A stretch of 64,000 nucleotides of DNA from Bremerella alba (GTDB lineage Bacteria; Planctomycetota; Planctomycetia; Pirellulales; Pirellulaceae). The translations under genes and the position numbers were made by a program. The stretch spans positions 226,419-290,418 of the forward strand of contig NZ_JABRWO010000005.1 of the NCBI RefSeq assembly GCF_013618625.1. The letters are read 5' to 3'. A model generated the notes under the pieces. That model had not been told where the DNA came from. It worked only from the letters and a program-made list of their open reading frames with translations, and ran no database searches. This document shows, one piece after another, positions 18,255 to 26,063 of this stretch. The first letter of the stretch is position 1. Each line of letters begins with the position of its first letter.

Positions 18255-18839
18255 CTAAACAACTTCCGGCTAAAGCCGGCAGGTTTGAAGATTTCGTGAG
18301 ATTCGGACTGAAGTCCTCAACTCACGAAGGAGTAATTCGGAAGTGGTCGCCCCCATCGCCCGGTTCCGTTCCGTCCTGGTGGCGAATGTATTCCTGGATC
18401 ACCTCATCGGTGACGTTGCCACTGGAGGCCACGAAGTACCCTCGTGCCCAAAGGTGACGGCCCCAATACGTTTTTTGCAAATGGCCGAACTCCATCATCA
18501 GTTTGCGGGAGCTTTTCCCCTTGATGTATTGCATGACCTTGCTGGGCGAAAGATTGGGCGGGCACGATAACAGTACGTGAACATGGTCTCGTGATACGGC
18601 TCCCTCCAAGATTTCGATTTCGTTAGCTCGACAAACTTCACGAACCAGTTCTCGCAGGCGAACGCCAACCTCGCCGGTCAGGATCGGTTTGCGGTACTTG
18701 GTCACCCACACAAAGTGAAACTTGATATCAAAACGACTGTGAGAACTGGTACGGTAATTTTCCATACCCTGATTTTATCCGGAAACGGAAGAACCTAAAG
18801 GTTTCGCCTGAAGGCGAGGGTTTTTGACCCATCGCAAGG
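18255..18839 (-). mobile_element. IS200/IS605-type element nested in the ISAs1 transposase gene
   Basis: An element of about 585 bp with a single Y1 transposase gene and no accessory TnpB. Imperfect hairpins lie near both ends: CCGGCTAAAGCCGG close to 18266-18280 and CGCCTGAAGGCG close to 18813-18824, as expected for the subterminal structures read by IS200/IS605 enzymes. No target duplication is seen, as is normal for this family. The limits are set by the point where the interrupted transposase becomes continuous and may be off by a few bases. Confidence 0.8.
18322..18765 (-). CDS. tnpA: IS200/IS605-family Y1 transposase TnpA
   Basis: A 147-aa protein, the usual size for a TnpA. It shows FHFVWVTKYRKPIL near the N-terminus, the HUH motif in DHVHVLLS and a catalytic tyrosine in VTDEVIQEYIRHQ. 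These enzymes cut and join single-stranded DNA at hairpin-marked ends. No frameshift or stop is seen, so this copy may be active. The ATG lies about 70 bases inside the right end. Confidence 0.9.
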   Translation of the reverse strand: MENYRTSSHSRFDIKFHFVWVTKYRKPILTGEVGVRLRELVREVCRANEIEILEGAVSRDHVHVLLSCPPNLSPSKVMQYIKGKSSRKLMMEFGHLQKTYWGRHLWARGYFVASSGNVTDEVIQEYIRHQDGTEPGDGGDHFRITPS

Positions 18840-19430
18840 ACAATAATCAGCCTTCCGATCACGAATCTTGGCGACCGTCTTCCGCTGACAATTCATCGCG
18901 TCGAGCGTGACAACCGCTCCTTCGATGTTGAGCAGTTCCAATAGCATTGGTACGGCGGTAATTTCATTCGACTTCTCTTCAGTCGCGATTTGCCCGAGGC
19001 ACACTTGCAGCCCGCTCGACCAGGCACTCACCATGTGCAGGGCCTGGCGATTGGTGGCCGTGTCGAAACTGTGCCGCAACGTCTTGCCGTCGATGTGCAC
19101 GCCTTGGCCGCGGAGGTCCAGGCACAAGTGTTCGACCCAATCGTGCAGACAAGCCTGAAAGCTGTGGGAGTCGAGCGCGGCCAGCACACGGCCGATCGTA
19201 TCGTGCGAAGGGATGCCGTTTTCAAGCGGCAAAAACTTGCCAAACCAATCACTCCGCTCGTCGGCGAACTGCTCGGCTTCGGTATAGGTCTCGCACCCAG
19301 CGACCGTCGCGCAGAGCGTGATGAAGAGAATGTCAAACAGCGAATGCCGCTTGTTGCCGCCCTCGGCACGAGGATCTTCAAGATCTTGAAAAACGGTAAA
19401 ACCTTCCGGAAGCTTTGTAATCATTACCAT
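18840..19430 (-). pseudogene. ISAs1-family transposase, N-terminal part
   Basis: The first 197 or so residues of a DDE transposase (LPEGFTVFQDLEDPRAEG, then HSLFDILFITLCATVAGCE), typical of the ISAs1/H-repeat group, with catalytic aspartates in HIDGKTLR and VVTLDAMNCQ. The frame runs on into the nested element and ends at a stop near 18795, so the last 14 residues are foreign. The rest of the protein is at 17679-18254. ATG 19424 is an alternative start two codons in. Confidence 0.85.
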
Positions 19431-19560
19431 CCATGCCCAAACGAAATTAACAATCTTCGCCGACTCCGAGCGATCAACATGCTAGCCATCGTGGCCCACA
19501 TTTGCCTTGGGCAAGACTAGGTGCAACAATCATTCCGTGGTTTTGAATGCGATTGCCGTG

Positions 19561-19570
19561 CATTGTGGGT
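19561..19570. repeat. Right target-site duplication of the ISAs1-type element
   Basis: CATTGTGGGT, an exact copy of 17643-17652, directly outside the right inverted end. Confidence 0.8.
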
Positions 19571-19671
19571 CAGAGCCATCGTCAGTTGTCGCGCTTTGTA
19601 GGTGGAATGGCCGTTTCTGCTATAGATGAAGTTGCCTTGGTGCCATTTCAATGCTGGGTCTGCTAAACATT

Positions 19672-19954
19672 AACCTACGACTATGGCACCAGCGGCATCC
19701 GGGTCAGTGCCTTGCAACAGGTCGATACCGACGCCAACGGCACCTGGGACGAGACCACCAACACCGAGTACCTGGTAGACCACCAAAACTTCACCGGCTA
19801 CCAGCAGGTGATCAAGGAAACGGTCTACGACGAAAACGGCCAGACCGTCACCCAATATGATGCGGCTGGCCAAGTCACTGCGAAGCACACAGAAATCTTC
19901 GGCCACGACGGCCACGGCAGCGTGAAGGTCCTCTACGACATAGCCGCCTGGTAG
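19672..19954 (+). pseudogene. RHS-repeat remnant
   Basis: About 93 codons nearly identical to codons in 15826-16140 of the orphan RHS module (VDTDANGTWDETT, then YLVDHQNFTGYQQVIKETVY, then IFGHDGHGSVKVLYD). It lacks the NVIKTITYNFGHDEIS segment present there and stops at a TAG right after KVLYDIAAW. It has neither core end nor tip, so it is a broken fragment, the third RHS copy in this locus. The 100 bases between the IS end and this fragment hold nothing I recognise. Confidence 0.75.
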
Positions 19955-20006
19955 CTACAGCCTGGTTCGTTTTACGGGGCTGAAGCCATGCAGCTGGATA
20001 CGGTCT

Positions 20007-20801
20007 CTAAAACCCGATGTCTCGCGGGAACACCTCAATCAGCCGGGTCGGGTCAGGCGGGCGAAGGTGTTGGCCGATGTTTTCCCACCAGGCATGCGCC
20101 GAGGAGACATCTTGGCACCAACGGACATCCTTTTCTTCCCCTTCCAAAGTCGACCACACGTCGCGCCATTTCAGCGACTTGTCGATCTTGTCGCCGGGGC
20201 CGAGACACGGGGCGAAGGGGACTGCGTAGGCCAGGCAGGTGATCACGATGTGGAGACTGTTGGTGTACACAAACGGAGCCGTGATCAAGCGGGCAATGGC
20301 CTGCTGGAGGTAGTCAGACGAGCGGCGGATTTCGACATTGAAGAAATCGGCCTGCCACGCTTTTTCGGCGCCGTGTCGGCGATTGTTCCAGTGCGGGGCG
20401 TAGAGGGGCCACTTGGATGTGGGCAGGTCAGGCTTGGGAAACGCGGCCGGCAGGAGGAAGCCGGGATCGCACATTGGTGTCGATTGCGGTAGCTTCAGGG
20501 CTTCCCGCGTGATGTGCCCCCGTACGGCACGCACATCGAGCGTGCCTGGCTTGGGAGGTGTTCCGTGCGAGTAACCATACCCCCACACGGTGATCTTGCT
20601 GCGATCCGGGTGTACCCTCGGCAAAAAGTCTTCGTTCAGTTCACTTCCGATCATCAGCAACCGTTTGTGAGGCAGTGTCGAGTGTAGGCGAATGTTCGGC
20701 AAGTACTCGTAACCGAGATGGCGAACTAACAGGGGAACGATCGCCTCGCCAAAGTTGGCCCGCGTGAGCCCCGTCTGCCAATGATGAACAATGACTTTCA
20801 C
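20007..20801 (-). CDS. Polysaccharide pyruvyl transferase-like protein
   Basis: A 264-aa protein resembling the polysaccharide pyruvyl transferase family, which adds pyruvate ketals from phosphoenolpyruvate to sugars of exopolysaccharides. Visible landmarks are NFGEAIVPLLVRHLG near the N-terminus, VWGYGYSHG, RAVRGHITREAL, CDPGFLLP and, near the C-terminus, VYTNSLHIVITCLAYAVPFA, all in family order. The protein is on the short side for the family. Its ATG overlaps the stop of the upstream gene by 4 bases, implying translational coupling. A role in surface glycan modification is inferred. Confidence 0.75.
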   Translation of the reverse strand: MKVIVHHWQTGLTRANFGEAIVPLLVRHLGYEYLPNIRLHSTLPHKRLLMIGSELNEDFLPRVHPDRSKITVWGYGYSHGTPPKPGTLDVRAVRGHITREALKLPQSTPMCDPGFLLPAAFPKPDLPTSKWPLYAPHWNNRRHGAEKAWQADFFNVEIRRSSDYLQQAIARLITAPFVYTNSLHIVITCLAYAVPFAPCLGPGDKIDKSLKWRDVWSTLEGEEKDVRWCQDVSSAHAWWENIGQHLRPPDPTRLIEVFPRDIGF

Positions 20802-21562
20802 GTGCGGGCCCGTTTTCGATTGACGTGAGGACGGATGGAGTACTGATAAAGATGCTCGCTGATTGGCTCCAACACGATGTTGGCTTGATGTAACCAGGGA
20901 AGCAAGTCCCGATTTTTCACGTGTACCAAGGTCTTGCCGGGCTCGTTGCGATCAAAATGCTTGAACAGGCCCCACGGATCGGAGACGACGATATCGGGCC
21001 CCAGTGAAATTCGCCGACAAGTCAGGCATTTGGCAGGCTGCGTATCGTTCTCGCCCGTCGGCCAGGCATGCACAAACGAGAACTCACCGGATCGTCCGTC
21101 GTGCAGCTCGATGACTCCATAGCCTGGCCAGGTCCCGGTTCGGTAGTAAAACGTTCGCACTTCTTCCGGCTTGACTCCTTGGGCATCCAGCACTTCGGTA
21201 GTCCACTCAGGAAGAGGCGTCCGGCCGCAAAGCAGTTCGATAATCAGCTTGCACTTGTCGCGCGGGGCGACTTCCACATGACACGGCAAGAGGGTCGTCG
21301 CACAGGTTTCTTCGGGGCCAAGTTGCTTAAGTCCTGCCAGAGGGGAAATGGGATCGTAAATACTATTGGTGGCCGGCGTGAAAAGCTCTTGCGGATCATC
21401 CGTGACGACAACTTCCGACTTGATTCCGTTCATGCGAACAAAAACAGCCTTGGAGACCAGCTTCGTTCGCAGGGCATAAGCAAGCACCTCTTTCGTGAAT
21501 CCGCCAGAGGTCGAGTAGTGCCGCACCTCAGGTGTTTTGGAGTAAGCGAGATAGTATTCCAT
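20798..21562 (-). CDS. Coenzyme F420 hydrogenase beta-subunit (FrhB)-like protein
   Basis: I chose ATG 21562 (254 aa, starting MEYYLAYSKTPEVRHYST), where FrhB-like homology begins; the frame is open to 21790 but that extension looks non-coding and contains a terminator hairpin. Family features are STSGGFTKEVLAYAL, NSIYDPISPLAGLKQL, the LPCHVEV segment, IIELLCGR, the RTGTWPGYGVIELHDG region, a CLTCRR pair and DIVVSDPWGL. FrhB-type proteins are flavin- and iron-sulfur-dependent oxidoreductases; versions next to pyruvyl transferases are common in polysaccharide clusters and need not use F420. The cysteines are fewer than in true FrhB, so cluster binding is uncertain. It overlaps the pyruvyl transferase gene. 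Confidence 0.7.
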   Translation of the reverse strand: MEYYLAYSKTPEVRHYSTSGGFTKEVLAYALRTKLVSKAVFVRMNGIKSEVVVTDDPQELFTPATNSIYDPISPLAGLKQLGPEETCATTLLPCHVEVAPRDKCKLIIELLCGRTPLPEWTTEVLDAQGVKPEEVRTFYYRTGTWPGYGVIELHDGRSGEFSFVHAWPTGENDTQPAKCLTCRRISLGPDIVVSDPWGLFKHFDRNEPGKTLVHVKNRDLLPWLHQANIVLEPISEHLYQYSIRPHVNRKRART

Positions 21563-21756
21563 CGATAAGTATCGCCATGGAGTGGAAAAAGAGCTTGACA
21601 GAATTGTGTTTTGTAGCAGATGTAATGATGAAATAAAACGGTGGTCAATGCCAACTCTTGACATGTTGCCGATACCGTCTTCTTGCAGGAAGTACGCAAA
21701 CGCGTATTTTAAGTTTGAATTGATTGGGAGTGTGATAGCTAAAAGAAAAACAACGA

Positions 21757-21782
21757 AGGGCCGCCCAGTCGGGCGGCCCTTC
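21757..21782 (-). terminator. Strong rho-independent terminator closing the minus-strand accessory gene train
   Basis: A perfect stem AAGGGCCGCCC / GGGCGGCCCTT with a 4-base AGTC loop. Read on the minus strand it is followed by a T-rich tract (TCGTTGTTTTTCTTTT), as expected for an intrinsic terminator of the genes ending at 21794. Confidence 0.8.
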
Positions 21783-21793
21783 AGAATCACATT

Positions 21794-21922
21794 TTAATGT
21801 CGCGAAGAACGCCCACACCGACGACCGGCGTGAAATCCTTTCCGGCTTCCCAATTGCTTACCGGTCTTGTAGCAAGCCCAGGCAACGACGGCCCAGAATG
21901 CAGCCTGTACGATGGTTTCCAT
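21794..21922 (-). CDS. Small 42-aa protein with one membrane segment
   Basis: METIVQAAFWAVVAWACYKT opens the protein: a short hydrophobic helix followed by a strongly basic tail (KQLGSRKG, then HAGRRCGRSSRH). A GGGAGG ribosome site lies 4 bases before the ATG, which decides for this frame over an overlapping longer frame (21787-22026) without such a site. It is the last gene before the terminator. A membrane-anchored micropeptide of the island is the simplest reading. No family was recognised. Confidence 0.55.
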   Translation of the reverse strand: METIVQAAFWAVVAWACYKTGKQLGSRKGFHAGRRCGRSSRH

Positions 21923-22112
21923 AGATCCTCCCACTTCTCGAAGTAACAAAAACTACCTGTCCGAACGTCGCCAATTCGCACAACGAGGATGGTACCGATG
22001 CTGACGCCGCCCTCGCTGCTGACCACCTCGGATCAAACGCAGATCGACTTGATCCGCTGCATTCCGAGGATGCGTCGATCGTGACAAGACTGCCGTTTCC
22101 GAAATGTGAGAG

Positions 22113-22328
22113 TTAGGCTGCTTTCGGTTCATAAGACTCGCTCCCCGAAGACTCCCGTGCTCTCAAAAACTCGACTTCGTCCCAGTCGATGACGTTCGGG
22201 CCGAAACAGACTTCGTCATCGAGGTCGTCCGCAGGTTCTTCGACTAGCGACAATCCAAGTTGACGAATCGTGGAAACGCTCTCGCCAGTTGCCTTGGCAA
22301 CGTCTCGATAAAACTCTGAAGTTTGCAT
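22113..22328 (-). CDS. Small hypothetical protein (71 aa), possible HTH-like N-terminus
   Basis: It starts MQTSEFYRDVAKATGESVST; the pattern DVAKATGESVSTIRQLGLSL could be a small helix-turn-helix, followed by an acidic tail (EEPADDLDDEV, then DWDEVEFLRARES). A GGGAG ribosome site lies about 12 bases upstream. It has the same direction as its neighbours and lies between the 82-aa and 42-aa genes. Its function is unknown; a regulator or adaptor is possible. Confidence 0.6.
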   Translation of the reverse strand: MQTSEFYRDVAKATGESVSTIRQLGLSLVEEPADDLDDEVCFGPNVIDWDEVEFLRARESSGSESYEPKAA

Positions 22329-22422
22329 GGATTCATATCTCCCTAGGTCAAGAAACAGAAATAGCCCTTGCCGGATCGCAATCCAGCAAGGGCTTGAGAA
22401 GGTTTGTGATAAACTGGGTGCA

Positions 22423-22671
22423 TTAGTCGTTGCTTGAAGAGAGCCAATGCTCTTCCAACCAACGGACTTCAGCGTTTAGCGCGGCACTACGACTAACGAA
22501 AGGCCCGAGTTGTGGCCCGCCGACGGGCGAAAGATCTGCGAACCACTGGCCATCTTCGTTCGGCTCGACGTGGGAACCGCGTGAGATCGACGGTTTGCCG
22601 AGCTTATGCAGGTCGAGAGTCTCATCATAGAGACAGCGAATTTTCCCAATGGGTGTGATGACAAGTTGCAT
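22423..22671 (-). CDS. Small hypothetical protein (82 aa)
   Basis: It starts MQLVITPIGKIRCLYDETLD. ATG 22671 is chosen because GAGGTG lies 5 bases before it; a GTG at 22683 would overlap the upstream stop. The middle is a compact domain with SRGSHVEPNEDGQWFADLSP and PFVSRSAALNAEVRWLEEHWL, which looks like a small single-domain adaptor. It directly follows the 313-aa gene, so the two are probably co-translated. No function could be assigned. Confidence 0.65.
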   Translation of the reverse strand: MQLVITPIGKIRCLYDETLDLHKLGKPSISRGSHVEPNEDGQWFADLSPVGGPQLGPFVSRSAALNAEVRWLEEHWLSSSND

Positions 22672-22679
22672 AGGGCACC

Positions 22680-23621
22680 TCACTTCGGGGAGCGGATAAT
22701 CCGCCGACGAGGCCGATCGACCAACAATTCGTCCAAGGTGGCCTGTACGCTCGATAGTTCACGGCTGACCGACTGTCGTACTTGAGCGTCGTCTCGTAGC
22801 GTCTGAGGCTGCACGCCCTGAACAATGTCCTGGCACTGCGAAACGAGCGCGTCGAGCTGATCGTTCGATCGAACATTCAAGGAACGAAATCGTTCGAAGA
22901 ATGCATTCAAGTTGCCAATTGCCGAGTCCCGAAAGACTTTGGCGCGACCATCTTGCTGGCCCGAGAGTCGTTCCGTCAGATGTGTTACCAAGCCCGAAAG
23001 CTCTTCCACGAAGGCGGACTCGGCAAGTTGAACTGCCTCATCAAACCGAGCCTGCACACGACGACACTCTTCCTGGTACAGCTGAGGGTCGAGTTGCCGC
23101 AGATAGGACGGAGCCTCCACATTGGGAAAATCCCAGGAAACATCGAAAAGTCCGATCAACGACATCGGGTAGTCGGCCTCGTTGTAGAGGCGACCGAGTC
23201 GCTGCCGTGCCGCCTCTTTCAACGAGTAATAGTCTTCGTCGAGCTCCTCGACCGCCTTGATTAGTTCCTGGCGATGCTCACTCATCCAGTCCTGAAAGGT
23301 GTCGACCCGATCCTGCCGGATCAATCGTACGGCCGGTTCCGGATAAGGCAGGCTGATGGACGTCCAGAACGAGCGGATCCGATTCCGTTCCGAGGTCACC
23401 GCTTTGAAACGTGGATTTTTCGTATCCAGCAGCTTCTTGCCTGCGCTCAAGAATTCGCCCTGAGCGTCGAAGGACAAGGCTGCCTGGGCCCGTTGATCTC
23501 GTGTCAACGTCTTCTGAGTGCCTAACCAGGTAAAGTTGACGCGGGTCGCACACATCGTGGATCGCAGCCTCCCGGAGGGACTGCTGCGATCAGTTGGATG
23601 TTCTAAAGTTGTTGCCGTCAT
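22680..23621 (-). CDS. Hypothetical coiled-coil-rich protein (313 aa), possibly DUF3150-like
   Basis: A soluble 313-aa protein with no signal peptide. A central segment SFWTSISLPYPEPAVRLIRQD is followed by long helical, charged stretches (residues about 110-300) that should form coiled coils. The layout recalls DUF3150-type proteins encoded beside AAA ATPases, but I cannot confirm this by eye. A GAGG ribosome site precedes the ATG. It lies 33 bases downstream of the AAA ATPase gene on the same strand. A partner or substrate of that ATPase is a reasonable guess. Confidence 0.65.
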   Translation of the reverse strand: MTATTLEHPTDRSSPSGRLRSTMCATRVNFTWLGTQKTLTRDQRAQAALSFDAQGEFLSAGKKLLDTKNPRFKAVTSERNRIRSFWTSISLPYPEPAVRLIRQDRVDTFQDWMSEHRQELIKAVEELDEDYYSLKEAARQRLGRLYNEADYPMSLIGLFDVSWDFPNVEAPSYLRQLDPQLYQEECRRVQARFDEAVQLAESAFVEELSGLVTHLTERLSGQQDGRAKVFRDSAIGNLNAFFERFRSLNVRSNDQLDALVSQCQDIVQGVQPQTLRDDAQVRQSVSRELSSVQATLDELLVDRPRRRIIRSPK

Positions 23622-23654
23622 AAATACCTCACATGAAGATGGATTAGTTTTGGG

Positions 23655-25151
23655 CTAATTGGATTCAGGATTCTGCGTTAGTCGTCGCCGCGGCTTTCGT
23701 GTAGCCTGAGTCGTTGTGGTGAACACGCCATCGGACTCGGCAGAGAGACAGCGACCGCTCGCCCAGTTCCGGAGCCGCTCAACCGATTCGGCCGACGTGA
23801 CGGCGACCGGAACCACGTTCTGCGCCGCCTGCACCAGGGGAACATTCAAGAGGGCTGCCAACCGGCAACACGCGCGGATCTCGGCGCCCGTCCACGATCC
23901 GTCGTTGGGCAGACCCTGGGACGGATCTAAACCAAATCGCTCCAGATACATCTGCCAGATGGGTTCCTTCTGCGACTTCCCAGGTAAGTCGAGAAAGAAG
24001 ATCGCATCAAAGCGTTCCGCTCGGGTGAGCTCGGGCGGCAGCTTGGAGACGTCGTTACTCGTAGCAATCACGAACACGTCCGATTCATGATCGGCCAGCC
24101 AGGTTAGCAGCGTGCCAAGCATCCTTGAGCCCACGCCGCTATCGGCCTGTCCGGAATTGGTGGTGCCGCCGAGGGCCTTTTCCAGTTCGTCGATGAAGAG
24201 CACCGCAGGCTGCATCGCATCGATAATTTCCAACGCCCTGCGAGTTCGCTCCTCAGTTTGGCCGACGATGCCACCCATGAGTGCACCGGCGTCGAGCGTC
24301 AACGTCGGCCTGCCAATTTCACGCCCAAGAGCCTTGGCGAAGGCCGACTTGCCCGTACCCGGCACCCCCAGCAGTAAAACGCCCTTTGCCTGGACGGAGC
24401 GGGATTCATCCGATCGCAGTGCCTGACAGCAAAACTGCTTGAGTGATTCCAGCCCTCCAAATTCGGCAAAGGACTCGCCGCCACGATGGAGCGATAGCAG
24501 GCCACTCTTGATGAGCGTCTGCGACTTGAGCTGCCAAATGGCCGACGGCTCCAGTCGGCCATGTCTCACCAACGACAACGCAAACGCGTTTTCCGCCTCG
24601 TAGCGACTCAGGCCACAGGCCGCATCGAGTATTCGTTCTCGCTCAACACCTGTGGGGAACTCATCCCCTTCGGTTGCAATGTCCGTCGCAATTTCGGTGA
24701 GTTGTTCCCGAGAGGGCAGCTCATGCTCTACTACGGTGAACACACGTTCGAGTTCCACTGGAAGCTGAACCACCGGTGCCAAAATCACGAGAAAACGTTG
24801 ATGAGCTTTCCCCTGGGATACCTGATGAAAGATCGCCTGCACCACCTCCGCCGAACCGAGGAGGCGATGGAGATTGGACAGCACCAGTAGCGAGGGCTGT
24901 CCGTTACTGGGAATTGATTCGAGATATCGAACGGCCCCTAAGGGATCGGTGACTGACACCGCCGGCGAATCTACCTGGTCCGTCTGGGCACCTCTGAGAC
25001 CGACGTCAATATCCCAGGTGTTCATTCGCCAGTCTTCGTCGCGGCAAAGCTGAGCCAGTTCGGCAATGGCATCATCCTGTTCGCAACTGCGAACCCAGAT
25101 GCCGCTGAAGCCAGCCCGCACCAGTTCCTGAATTTCTTCTGCTAAGCGCAT
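23655..25151 (-). CDS. Ycf46-like AAA+ ATPase
   Basis: A 498-aa protein. The N-terminal 220 residues match the Ycf46 pattern: EIQELVRAGFSGIWVRSCEQ, then DPLGAVRYLES, LLVLSNLHRLL, and FLVILAPVVQLPVELERVF followed by LPSREQLTEI. The AAA+ core follows with Walker A GVPGTGKS near residue 262, Walker B VLFIDELEKAL near 315, sensor-1 VIATSNDV, and arginines in ELTRAERFD. Residues 400-460 fit the small helical lid; the last 40 are basic and disordered. Ycf46-type ATPases are soluble, FtsH-like in the core but without protease or membrane parts; their role is little known. It sits in a co-directional train with Ycf35/DUF1257, DUF2997 and TOPRIM genes. Confidence 0.85.
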   Translation of the reverse strand: MRLAEEIQELVRAGFSGIWVRSCEQDDAIAELAQLCRDEDWRMNTWDIDVGLRGAQTDQVDSPAVSVTDPLGAVRYLESIPSNGQPSLLVLSNLHRLLGSAEVVQAIFHQVSQGKAHQRFLVILAPVVQLPVELERVFTVVEHELPSREQLTEIATDIATEGDEFPTGVERERILDAACGLSRYEAENAFALSLVRHGRLEPSAIWQLKSQTLIKSGLLSLHRGGESFAEFGGLESLKQFCCQALRSDESRSVQAKGVLLLGVPGTGKSAFAKALGREIGRPTLTLDAGALMGGIVGQTEERTRRALEIIDAMQPAVLFIDELEKALGGTTNSGQADSGVGSRMLGTLLTWLADHESDVFVIATSNDVSKLPPELTRAERFDAIFFLDLPGKSQKEPIWQMYLERFGLDPSQGLPNDGSWTGAEIRACCRLAALLNVPLVQAAQNVVPVAVTSAESVERLRNWASGRCLSAESDGVFTTTTQATRKPRRRLTQNPESN

Positions 25152-25204
25152 ACCGATTCCTTGTAAATGAAGTATGGAAATGAAAAAGCTCGGGAGAGCG
25201 AGCT

Positions 25205-25858
25205 TTAGACAGAGTGGGCGAGTTGCCCGATCGTGGTCAGCCAGCTGGCGATTTCGCCTTCAGGATCTCGGTCCCGAAGGTGGTCTACCGTCATGTGGCC
25301 TGCGCACTGCGTGTTGAGCCAACGTTTAGCGCGGCTGGACAGTCGATTCTGAGAGCGACGCGACAAGAGTTCCCAAGGCCTGTCGTGGAGACGGCTTTCA
25401 TAGAGCTGCTTGGCGACGAGGATGGCCACCGGATCAAAATCCCCAAACGCAATCTCGATTGGTGTAACTTCACGGATCGCTGCCGGATGGAGATAGTTTT
25501 CCAAGCTACGCTTTCGTGTAAGCACCGCACGACATTGCGGCCGCTGGTTGATGACCTCGGCCAATTCCTGACGCTGCTCCGTTTCGGGCGGCACCTCATG
25601 GTCGAGCAAGAAGAACTCCGGCTTGCCAAGGGAAGCGAATCGATAGGTCCAACTAGGCAAGTTGCTGCCCCCGAAGGGAACGAATACCAAGTGCCCTTGC
25701 TGTTCCATTTCCGCCAGATTCGGCAGGTCTTGATCATGAGCGTGCAGCGTTAACGAAATCCGGCGAAGGAACTCGATATCGTTCGTTCCCTCGACAATCA
25801 CCAGAACGCGTGCCAGGTCGATCGTTCCGTGAGTGGGAGTTTCGGGTATGGGATCCAT
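25205..25858 (-). CDS. TOPRIM-domain protein (OLD-nuclease-like)
   Basis: A 217-aa protein with a TOPRIM core: VLVIVEGTNDIEFLRRI carries the conserved Glu (residue 23), FFLLDHEVPPE the acidic metal-binding turn, and KRSLENYLHP the segment seen in TOPRIM domains of OLD-family nucleases. There is no ATPase domain in the same chain, unlike full-length OLD, but an AAA ATPase is encoded 53 bases downstream. An AAGGAA site precedes the ATG. A metal-dependent DNA or RNA nuclease activity is plausible; the acidic turn reads DHE rather than DxD, so activity should not be assumed. Confidence 0.75.
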   Translation of the reverse strand: MDPIPETPTHGTIDLARVLVIVEGTNDIEFLRRISLTLHAHDQDLPNLAEMEQQGHLVFVPFGGSNLPSWTYRFASLGKPEFFLLDHEVPPETEQRQELAEVINQRPQCRAVLTRKRSLENYLHPAAIREVTPIEIAFGDFDPVAILVAKQLYESRLHDRPWELLSRRSQNRLSSRAKRWLNTQCAGHMTVDHLRDRDPEGEIASWLTTIGQLAHSV

Positions 25859-25864
25859 AGGCAG

Positions 25865-26059
25865 TTATTCCTTCTGTTCGATTTGATTTTGTTGCGTGAT
25901 TTCCGAGGCGTGGAACTCGGCTGTGAGCGTCTCGGACGTGTGTTGTCCCAAGGCGGCTTCCAGGAAGCGACTTGCCTCGCGACACTCTGAGCCCTGAAAG
26001 CCCCACGTTTCTAGGCGTGACTCGCCAGTGGGGCCGACGATAATCTCAATAGTTTTCAA
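25865..26059 (-). CDS. DUF2997-family small protein (64 aa)
   Basis: It matches the DUF2997 pattern: KTIEIIVGPTGESRLETWGF, then GSECREASRFLEAALG. I chose TTG 26059 because a GGAGGG ribosome site lies 7 bases upstream and the family homology begins at that codon; a longer frame to 26191 adds 44 residues that overlap the DUF1257 gene. DUF2997 proteins are of unknown function and occur beside Ycf35/DUF1257 genes in cyanobacteria. It begins just 4 bases after the DUF1257 stop and ends 6 bases before the TOPRIM start, which indicates an operon. Confidence 0.75.
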   Translation of the reverse strand: MKTIEIIVGPTGESRLETWGFQGSECREASRFLEAALGQHTSETLTAEFHASEITQQNQIEQKE

Positions 26060-26063
26060 GAGC

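Larger units (their letters stand above)
17653..19560 (-). mobile_element. ISAs1-family insertion sequence, interrupted by an IS200-type element
   Basis: Terminal inverted repeats are visible: CACGGCAATCGCATTC opens the left end at 17653, and its complement closes the right end at 19560 with one small difference further in. A 10-bp direct repeat flanks both ends. The element is 1908 bp as it stands; removing the nested insert of about 585 bp leaves about 1.32 kb, the usual ISAs1 size. Its transposase reads on the minus strand in two blocks, before and after the insert. It landed between the second RHS module and the third RHS remnant. The intact ends and duplication suggest a fairly recent arrival. 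Confidence 0.85.

Noticed and set aside
21787-22026. A 79-codon minus-strand frame
   Set aside because: It lacks a ribosome site and overlaps the 42-aa frame that has a GGGAGG site and a sensible membrane helix.
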